DNA from: Thermoleophilia bacterium | Lineage (GTDB): Bacteria; Actinomycetota; Thermoleophilia; Gaiellales; Gaiellaceae | Direction of reading: 5' to 3' | DNA: 11,007 nucleotides | NCBI GenBank assembly: GCA_025933895.1 | Contig: JAICZB010000050.1 | Coordinates: 1-11,007, forward strand | Shown: positions 6,733 through 11,007 of the stretch, piece by piece | How positions within the stretch are numbered: the first letter of the stretch is position 1 | How the letters are laid out: every line of letters starts with the position of its first letter | Position numbers and translations under genes: made by a program | The notes under the pieces: generated by a model | Told to the model about the DNA's origin: nothing | The model's input: the letters and a program-made list of their open reading frames with translations, nothing else | The model's database searches: none

Positions 6733-6798
6733 TCAGCGTGCGCGCAGGCTCCCGCCACGCTCGATGCGCCAGGCCCACCGGTTGCGGACGGAAGTCAT
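6733..6798 (-). CDS. trpL: trp operon leader peptide
   Basis: A 21-codon reading frame beginning MTSVRNRWAWRI, with TGG codons at positions 8 and 10, ending in TGA at 6735-6733. It lies between a good promoter and the terminator hairpin in front of trpE, in a different frame from trpE. Two Trp in 21 residues is many times the normal frequency and is the signature of ribosome-mediated attenuation by tryptophan, as known in enteric bacteria and Streptomyces. The start ATG lies seven bases past the -10 box, so the transcript probably begins at the ATG itself (leaderless); no Shine-Dalgarno site would be needed. The peptide itself is unlikely to have a function beyond being translated. Confidence 0.85.
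   Translation of the reverse strand: MTSVRNRWAWRIERGGSLRAR
6735..6761 (-). promoter_or_regulatory. Leader hairpin holding the anti-terminator strand in its loop
   Basis: Inside the distal half of trpL, AGCGTG (6761-6756) pairs with CACGCT (6740-6735). Three further GCG/CGC pairs are possible across one bulged G. The remaining apical loop, GGAGCCTG, contains GGAGCC (6752-6747), which is complementary to GGCTCC, the 5' arm of the terminator. A ribosome stalled at the Trp codons would cover the start of this stem and free GGAGCC to pair with GGCTCC, preventing termination. A ribosome running to the stop codon would mask it. The pairings are read from sequence; the switching is inferred from known trp attenuators. 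Confidence 0.68.
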
Positions 6799-6804
6799 GG
6801 CCGC

Positions 6805-6833
6805 AGGGTAGGCGGGCACTCCGCGAGCGTCAA
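6805..6833 (-). promoter_or_regulatory. Sigma-70-type promoter of the trp operon
   Basis: The minus strand reads TTGACG (6833-6828), a 17-base spacer and TACCCT (6810-6805). The -35 box matches TTGACA at five of six positions, the spacer is optimal, and the -10 keeps the key T-A----T pattern. Transcription is predicted to start at or very near 6798, the A of the trpL ATG. The TGA inside TTGACG is also the stop codon of the ACT-domain gene upstream, so the promoter is tucked into that gene's end. Confidence 0.78.
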
Positions 6834-7204
6834 GCCGCGAAGACGTGGCCGGCGTCCTCGAGCGCGTCGGCCGCGCGGCCGAGGTCCGAGGAACGGACGA
6901 GAACGTAGTCCGACTCGAACGTCGAGATGACGAAGATCGGCAGCTCGGCCTGAGCGAGCGGTGAGACGAGCGAGGCGACGACCCCGCTGAGCGAGAAGTC
7001 GAGCGGCCCCATCACCTCGAGCACCGTCCAGCCGCGGTCGACGCTCTCGCCCTCGGGCACGTCGTGATCCCGGCAGACGACCGAGACCTCGTGCTCGGTG
7101 CGGGTGACCGAGCGGAACGGACCCTTGTCGACCCACTCCGGCAGGTCCGAACCGGGCTGGAGGCGAACCACCGCGTAGCTGTCGGGCAGCGTCCGGAGTC
7201 GCAC
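6830..7204 (-). CDS. ACT-domain protein (ACT_7/CASTOR-like)
   Basis: A 124-residue cytoplasmic protein of the small two-ACT-fold family related to the amino-acid sensor CASTOR. The recognisable family marks are SVTRTEHEVSVVC (32-44), GPLDFSLSGVVASLV (66-80) and IFVISTFESDYVLV (90-103). ACT domains usually bind amino acids; the ligand here is unknown, and no enzymatic or DNA-binding domain is attached. The start is GTG at 7204 with no clear Shine-Dalgarno site; TAGCGT six bases upstream suggests a leaderless message. The stop (TGA, 6832-6830) lies within the -35 box of the trp promoter, and the gene points into the trp operon. Read-through into trp and a role as a tryptophan or chorismate-pathway sensor are possible but inferred from position only. 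Confidence 0.82.
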   Translation of the reverse strand: MRLRTLPDSYAVVRLQPGSDLPEWVDKGPFRSVTRTEHEVSVVCRDHDVPEGESVDRGWTVLEVMGPLDFSLSGVVASLVSPLAQAELPIFVISTFESDYVLVRSSDLGRAADALEDAGHVFAA

Positions 7205-7258
7205 GCCGGGACGCTATCGCGGAGCAGAGCCAGGGGGCGCAGGTAGTGTCCTGCGGCC
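7205..7258. promoter_or_regulatory. Divergent 54-bp promoter region between ACT gene and M42 peptidase gene
   Basis: Two -10-like hexamers face away from each other. Minus-strand TAGCGT (7216-7211) has six bases before the GTG of the ACT gene, the same spacing as at trpL. Plus-strand TAGTGT (7244-7249) has nine bases before the ATG of the peptidase gene. Neither start codon has a clear Shine-Dalgarno site, which fits leaderless or near-leaderless transcripts. No convincing -35 box is seen on either side, so both calls rest on the -10 and its position. Confidence 0.35.
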
Positions 7259-8311
7259 ATGCCGCTTCCCGAGTTGCTCGAACGCCTGCTGACCACGCCT
7301 GGTCCCTCCGGGCAGGAGCGCGCTGCCGCCGCCGTCTGGCGCGAGGCCGCGGCGCCCGTCGGCGAGGTCTCGTTCGACGTCCTCGGCAGCTCGTGGGTGC
7401 GGGTGCCGGGCACGGCCGGCGGTCCGTCGCTCGCGCTCGTCGGTCACATCGACGAGATCGGTCTGGTCGTCACGCATCTCGGGGACGACGGCCTCGCGGC
7501 GGTGCGCACGCTCGGCGGCTGGGATCCGACGGTCATGACCGGACAGCGCGTCGACGTCCTCGCCCGCGGCGGCTCAGTCCCGGGCGTCGTGGCCGCACGG
7601 CGACAGAAGCGCAGGCGTGGAGAGGACCGCAAGCCGATCCAGCCGGACGACCTCTACCTGGACGTAGGTGCCAAGGACGGCGACGAGTTGCGGAGCCTGA
7701 TGCGCCCCGGCGACGCCGTCGTCTGGCACGGGGCTCCGCTGGCGCTGCGCGGCAACCGGGTCGCCTCCCGCTCCCTCGACAATCGCATGGGCTGCTACAT
7801 CGCGCTCGAGGCTGCCCGGCGGATCGCCGAGGTCGGCAGTCCCGGCGACGTGATCGCCGTGGCCGCTGTGCAGGAGGAGGTCGGAGACTTCGCGGGCTCT
7901 CGTACGGTGGCGTTCGGGATCGAGCCGGACGTCGCGATCGCCATCGACGTCACGCACACGAGCGACATGCGCGGCGGAGATCCGGAGGACGAAGGGAAGA
8001 TCGTGCTCGGTGGCGGCCCGGCCCTGACGCGCGGCCCGTCGCTCCACCCCGACGTCTTCGAGCTGCTCCACGACACCGCCGAGGCGGAAGGGATCCCGTT
8101 CAACCTCGAAGTCGCGCGCGCGGACACCTACACCGACGCCGACGCCGTCTATCTCAGTCGCGGCGGCGTGGCAACCGGTCTCGTCTCGGTGCCGCTCCGC
8201 TACATGCACTCCCCGATCGAGACGATCGACCTCGACGACGTCGAGCGCGCGGTGCAGCTCATCGTCGCGTTCGCGCGGAAGCTCGAGCCCGGCCTGAGCT
8301 TCGCGGGCTAA
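7259..8311 (+). CDS. M42 family metallo-aminopeptidase / endoglucanase-like hydrolase
   Basis: A 350-residue cytoplasmic dinuclear-metal peptidase of family M42, whose members often form tetrahedral dodecamers that clip N-terminal residues from peptides. The expected metal ligands are all visible: H63 (GHIDEIG), D174 (SLDNRMG), E207 (VQEEVG), D230 (AIDVTH) and H317 (MHSPIE). The presumed catalytic base is E206, with the helper D65. The length is normal. The segment after VPGVV (107-111), where relatives usually read GRKAIHLL or similar, is instead an Arg/Lys-rich stretch, AARRQKRRRGEDRKPI (112-127). The start is ATG at 7259, at the end of a short divergent promoter region. Nine bases separate its stop from the thiolase start, suggesting co-transcription, although the two have no evident shared pathway. 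Substrate specificity is not predictable. Confidence 0.92.
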   Translation: MPLPELLERLLTTPGPSGQERAAAAVWREAAAPVGEVSFDVLGSSWVRVPGTAGGPSLALVGHIDEIGLVVTHLGDDGLAAVRTLGGWDPTVMTGQRVDVLARGGSVPGVVAARRQKRRRGEDRKPIQPDDLYLDVGAKDGDELRSLMRPGDAVVWHGAPLALRGNRVASRSLDNRMGCYIALEAARRIAEVGSPGDVIAVAAVQEEVGDFAGSRTVAFGIEPDVAIAIDVTHTSDMRGGDPEDEGKIVLGGGPALTRGPSLHPDVFELLHDTAEAEGIPFNLEVARADTYTDADAVYLSRGGVATGLVSVPLRYMHSPIETIDLDDVERAVQLIVAFARKLEPGLSFAG

Positions 8312-8320
8312 CTTGGAATC

Positions 8321-9472
8321 GTGAGCAGGAGCGTCATCGTCTCGGCGGTGCGAACGCCGTTCGGCAGGCTCGGCGGGGGGCTCGCCGCATATCCGGCGAC
8401 CGAGCTCGGCGCGATCGCGATCCGGGCGGGTCTCGAGCGTGTCGGTCTCGAGGGGCGGGAGGTCGACTACGTGATCATGGGCCAGGTGCTCCAGGCGGGC
8501 GCCGGCCAGGCTCCGGCGCGCCAGGCCGCGGTCGGGGCCGGGATCCCGATCGACGTTCCGTCGGACACGGTGAACAAGGTCTGTGCCTCCTCGATCCGTG
8601 CGGTGGAGATCGCCGACTCGATGATCCGTGCCGGCGACGTCGAGGTCGTCGTCACGGGCGGGATGGAGTCGATGACGAATGCGCCGTACGCGCTCCCGAA
8701 GGCGCGCAAGGGCTACCGGATGGGCGACGGGACGCTGCTCGACCTGATGATCTGGGACGGCCTTCGCTCGACGTTCGACGAGCTGCACATGGTGCAGCAG
8801 GCCGCGAAGGTCGCGCGCGAGCTCGGCATCTCCCGCGAGGATCAGGACGCGTGGGCTCTCCGCTCGCACGAGCGGGCCGCGGCTGCGCAGGACGCCGGTC
8901 GCTTCGACGACGAGATTGTCCCGGTCGGCGGGGTGAGGGCCGACGAGGCGGTGCGGCGCGACACGACGCTCGAGAAGCTCGCCTCCCTCAAGCCGGCCAT
9001 GGATCCCGAGGGGACGGTGACTGCCGGCAACGCGCCCGGCGTCAACGACGGCGCGTCGTGCGTCGTCGTCTGCTCGGAGGAGTTCGCGCAGCGTCGCGGG
9101 CTCGAGCCGCTCGCGACGATCGTGTCGCAGGGCTACGTCGCGGACGAGTTCGCCTGGCTCGCGCGCACGCCGGCGAATGCCGGCAACCAGGCTCTCGAGA
9201 AGGCAGGCAAGTCGATCGGCGACGTCGAGCGCGTGGAGGTGAACGAGGCGTTCTGCTCCGTGGCGCTCAACTCGCTCGCGATGCTCGGCGCCGATCCCGA
9301 GACGGCGAACGTCAACGGCGGTGCGGTCGCGCTCGGTCATCCGATCGGCGCGAGCGGCGGCCGGATCCTCGGCACGATGGTGCACGAGCTGCGCCGCAAC
9401 GGCGGCGGGCTCGGCCTCGCAGCGATCTGCTCCGGCGGCGGCCAGGGCGACGCGCTGCTGATCGAGGCCTGA
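8321..9472 (+). CDS. Thiolase (acetyl-CoA C-acetyl/acyltransferase)
   Basis: A 383-residue thiolase that either condenses two acetyl-CoA to acetoacetyl-CoA or cleaves 3-ketoacyl-CoA. The nucleophile is C88 in NKVCASSIRAVEIA, then GGMESMTNAPY at about 112-122. H340 lies in NGGAVALGHPIGASGGR and the second catalytic cysteine C370 in CSGGGQGD. All key residues and the length match the family. The start is GTG at 8321, nine bases after the peptidase stop; no clear Shine-Dalgarno site is present, so translation may be coupled. Biosynthetic (acetyl-CoA acetyltransferase) and degradative (beta-oxidation) roles cannot be separated from the sequence alone; no partner fatty-acid or polyhydroxyalkanoate genes are nearby. 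Confidence 0.95.
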   Translation: MSRSVIVSAVRTPFGRLGGGLAAYPATELGAIAIRAGLERVGLEGREVDYVIMGQVLQAGAGQAPARQAAVGAGIPIDVPSDTVNKVCASSIRAVEIADSMIRAGDVEVVVTGGMESMTNAPYALPKARKGYRMGDGTLLDLMIWDGLRSTFDELHMVQQAAKVARELGISREDQDAWALRSHERAAAAQDAGRFDDEIVPVGGVRADEAVRRDTTLEKLASLKPAMDPEGTVTAGNAPGVNDGASCVVVCSEEFAQRRGLEPLATIVSQGYVADEFAWLARTPANAGNQALEKAGKSIGDVERVEVNEAFCSVALNSLAMLGADPETANVNGGAVALGHPIGASGGRILGTMVHELRRNGGGLGLAAICSGGGQGDALLIEA

Positions 9473-9486
9473 CCCTCGACGGGTCA
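9470..9486 (+). repeat. Inverted repeat spanning the thiolase stop codon
   Basis: TGACCC (9470-9475), loop TCGAC, GGGTCA (9481-9486) form a perfect 6-bp stem that includes the thiolase TGA. No T-tract follows, so it is at best a weak or Rho-assisted transcript end. Confidence 0.4.
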
Positions 9487-9510
9487 GACCTCGATGGTGC
9501 CCGGCTCTCC

Positions 9511-9529
9511 GCAGGTGCCAGGCACCTGC
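9511..9529. repeat. Perfect 19-bp intergenic palindrome
   Basis: GCAGGTGCC, a central A, then GGCACCTGC form a perfect 9-bp inverted repeat with a one-base centre, in the gap between the thiolase and the propeller gene. No T-run follows. With a single-base centre it is better suited to cruciform formation, protein binding or a dispersed REP-like unit than to a tight RNA terminator hairpin, though slight loop opening could still give one. No second copy is seen in this window. Confidence 0.6.
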
Positions 9530-9579
9530 CGTTCGGCCGGACCTCCTCGGGCCGCCGCGGCGTATCTGCGGTGTAACCG

Positions 9580-9586
9580 AAGGAGG
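9580..9586 (+). promoter_or_regulatory. Strong ribosome binding site of the propeller-like gene
   Basis: AAGGAGG lies five bases before the ATG at 9592. It is the strongest Shine-Dalgarno site in the window and contrasts with the apparently leaderless starts of trpL, the ACT gene and the peptidase gene. It settles the start of the secreted protein. Confidence 0.85.
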
Positions 9587-9591
9587 AAGCC

Positions 9592-10560
9592 ATGCGCAGG
9601 CTCTCGTTCTGTCTTGCCGCTGCCGTCGCCGGTCTCGTGATCGCCCCCGCCGCCCTCGCGGATGGGCCGACATTCGTCGTCCAGGGAGGCGCGGGCGTGG
9701 CGAGCCGCGGCGGAGCGATCCACTGGGTGACCGTCTCCGACGGAACCCGCGGCACGCTCCTCGAGAAGGTCACCGGCGGCCAGGTGAACTACTGGATCCG
9801 GCTCAGGGGCGCGTGGGGGACCCCGACGATCGGGACCGGCGTCCAGACGGGTCAGGGCCTCTCCCGGGACGGCCGCACCCTCGTGCTCGCCTCGGTCTCC
9901 GGCGGGCCCTATGCCACGCCGAGCAGATTTCTCGTCGTGGACATGAAGCGGATGCGCGTCGTGCGGTCGATCACGCTGAACGGCTTCTTCACGTTCGACG
10001 CACTCTCGCCGGATGCCTCGCGGATGTACCTGATCCAGTACACGAAGGGGGCCTCCTCCTACAACCTCAGCCACTACATCGTGCGCGGCTACGACATGCG
10101 CACGCGTCGGCTGCTGCCCGGGAAGATCGCCGATCGGGCCGAGCACGAGAAGACCATGGCCGGCTACGCGATGACCCGGACGACGAGCGCCGACGGCCGC
10201 TGGGTGTACACGCTGTACGAGAAGCCGTCCGGCGAGCCCTTCGTGCACGCGCTCGACACGGTCCACGGAGCGGCGTACTGCATCGACCTTCCTGAGAACA
10301 AGGGGCTCTACAACATCGTCCTCTCCATGCGGAACGACGACCGGACGCTCGCCGCGCACTGGCGGAGCGGCCGCCCGTGGCTACGTGTCGCCGTCGGGAC
10401 GTGGCGGATCTCGTATCCGGGCAGCGGATTCCCGTGGGCGTGGGCGGGAGCCGGGATCGGCGGCGGCCTCGCGCTCCTCGCCGCGGGAGCCTTACTCCTG
10501 CGGCGCCGCCGTCGCGAGGAAGTCCACGAGCACGCCGGACAGGAGCTCGGGCTCGCGTAG
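9592..10560 (+). CDS. Secreted beta-propeller-like protein with C-terminal membrane anchor
   Basis: A 322-residue protein of unknown function. Residues 1-23 are a Sec signal peptide (MRR then a hydrophobic stretch, cleavage likely after ALA23). The exported body has repeated motifs of the type found in beta-propeller blades: LSRDGRTLVLASV (90-102), LSPDASRMYLIQY (138-150), TSADGRWVYTLYE (198-210) and MRNDDRTLAAHW (246-257). A single hydrophobic segment at about 283-303 is followed by RRRRR and a short tail, so the body should face outside with the tail in the cytoplasm. No catalytic motif is recognised; ligand binding or an envelope role is possible. It has its own strong ribosome binding site. 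Its last 69 bases, coding for the end of the anchor and the tail, overlap the 3' end of the convergent hydrolase gene. Confidence 0.82.
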   Translation: MRRLSFCLAAAVAGLVIAPAALADGPTFVVQGGAGVASRGGAIHWVTVSDGTRGTLLEKVTGGQVNYWIRLRGAWGTPTIGTGVQTGQGLSRDGRTLVLASVSGGPYATPSRFLVVDMKRMRVVRSITLNGFFTFDALSPDASRMYLIQYTKGASSYNLSHYIVRGYDMRTRRLLPGKIADRAEHEKTMAGYAMTRTTSADGRWVYTLYEKPSGEPFVHALDTVHGAAYCIDLPENKGLYNIVLSMRNDDRTLAAHWRSGRPWLRVAVGTWRISYPGSGFPWAWAGAGIGGGLALLAAGALLLRRRRREEVHEHAGQELGLA

Positions 10561-11007
10561 CGTCACGTAGTGGTCGGAATCGAGCTCGACGTTGCGTGCG
10601 TCGGGCGCGTCGCGCGCCACGAGCGGGCCGATCTCGCGGAAGCCGGCCGGGTCGTGGGCCGTCGTCACCACGAGCGTCGGCACAGCGAGCTCACCGAGCC
10701 GGGGCTTCGCGGGCCCGCCGCTCGCTGGGGCCGGCCCGACTCCTTCCGGCAGCGGGACTTCTTCCGACGTCGCCCGCCAGAGCTGCCGCATGTGATCGTC
10801 GGCGCCGAGCGGCGCCCAGACCTCGAAGTCGATCTCCATAGCCGCATCGAGGTCTCGGGCTTCTTCCGCGGCCTCGTAGCGCGCCTCCTGATCCTCGGTG
10901 TAGGCGGCTCCATCGTGTCCGGAAAGGCCGGGGGCGACGAGCGCGAGCGCCCAGAAGCGCTCGGGCGAGTCGAGTGCGAGCTCGAGTGCGATGCGTCCGC
11001 CGAGCGA
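10492..11007 (-). CDS. Alpha/beta hydrolase, 5' end beyond window
   Basis: The C-terminal 171 residues of an alpha/beta-hydrolase-fold enzyme; the start lies off the right edge. The first visible residues, SLGGRIALELAL, are the nucleophile elbow (normally G-x-S-x-G-G), so the catalytic serine is the first codon in the window. The acid is probably the D of TTAHDPAG and the base the H of LDSDHYVTLREP, in the usual order. A cap region rich in acidic residues (about 35-90) lies between. An ATG at 10839 lies inside the frame but downstream of the nucleophile and is not the start. The substrate is unknown; esterase, lactonase and haloperoxidase-like relatives are all possible. The stop TAA at 10494-10492 lies 69 bases inside the end of the convergent propeller gene. 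Confidence 0.88.
   Translation of the reverse strand, partial: SLGGRIALELALDSPERFWALALVAPGLSGHDGAAYTEDQEARYEAAEEARDLDAAMEIDFEVWAPLGADDHMRQLWRATSEEVPLPEGVGPAPASGGPAKPRLGELAVPTLVVTTAHDPAGFREIGPLVARDAPDARNVELDSDHYVTLREPELLSGVLVDFLATAAPQE

Noticed and set aside
6680..6778. An upstream ATG that would lengthen TrpE by 33 residues.
   Set aside because: The extension would translate through the leader-peptide region and terminator; the ATG at 6679 has GGAG at the correct spacing and begins a normal TrpE N-terminus.
9470..9486. Inverted repeat at the thiolase stop as an intrinsic terminator.
   Set aside because: There is no T-tract after the stem, so it is listed only as an inverted repeat.
7574..9673. 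A roughly 700-codon open frame on the minus strand opposite the peptidase and thiolase genes.
   Set aside because: Its translation is Arg/Asp/Val-rich low-complexity sequence with no domain, while the plus-strand genes carry complete catalytic motifs; long antisense frames are normal at this GC content.
1..11007. A defence system, CRISPR array, toxin-antitoxin pair or prophage segment.
   Set aside because: No repeat-spacer pattern, nuclease, helicase, integrase or toxin-like small gene pair was found; gene content is metabolic apart from the leader, the ACT protein and the exported protein.

Overview
The window comes from a high-GC bacterium. Gene style points to Actinomycetota, possibly a deep-branching class such as Thermoleophilia; this is inferred from base composition, GTG starts, apparently leaderless genes and protein flavour, not from a marker gene. 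There is no rRNA, tRNA, CRISPR array, phage gene or transposase.

Minus strand, right to left (7204 to 1): a small ACT-domain protein gene (7204-6830) is followed by a complete tryptophan biosynthesis control region. This contains a TTGACG-N17-TACCCT promoter, a 21-residue leader peptide with the Trp codons of a W-A-W motif, a hairpin inside the leader that displays an anti-terminator strand in its loop, and a U-tract terminator that also holds the ribosome binding site of trpE. Next come trpE, trpG, trpD, a fused and unusually small trpCF, and trpB. An acetamidase/formamidase family gene then sits where trpA would be expected, followed by a SAM methyltransferase gene that runs off the left edge. 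All six junctions from trpE to the methyltransferase are 4-base stop/start overlaps (ATGA or GTGA), so the seven genes look like one translationally coupled operon. The pathway steps from chorismate to indole-glycerol phosphate are all present, as is the beta subunit of tryptophan synthase, but trpA is not in the window.

trpE carries two exact 66-bp tandem copies of a double-hairpin element, read in frame as a 22-residue repeat between its N-terminal regulatory part and its catalytic part. It resembles in style the palindromic elements known to insert inside Rickettsia genes.

Plus strand, left to right (7259 to 10560): an M42-family metallo-aminopeptidase, a thiolase (acetyl-CoA acyltransferase) and, after a 119-bp gap with two inverted repeats, a secreted beta-propeller-like protein with a signal peptide and a C-terminal membrane anchor. 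The 3' end of that gene overlaps by 69 bp the convergent 3' end of an alpha/beta hydrolase gene that enters from the right edge.

The best candidates for something undescribed are the compact trp attenuator with an apparently leaderless leader peptide, the in-frame palindromic repeat in trpE, the shrunken TrpCF fusion, and the amidase-methyltransferase tail of the trp operon.
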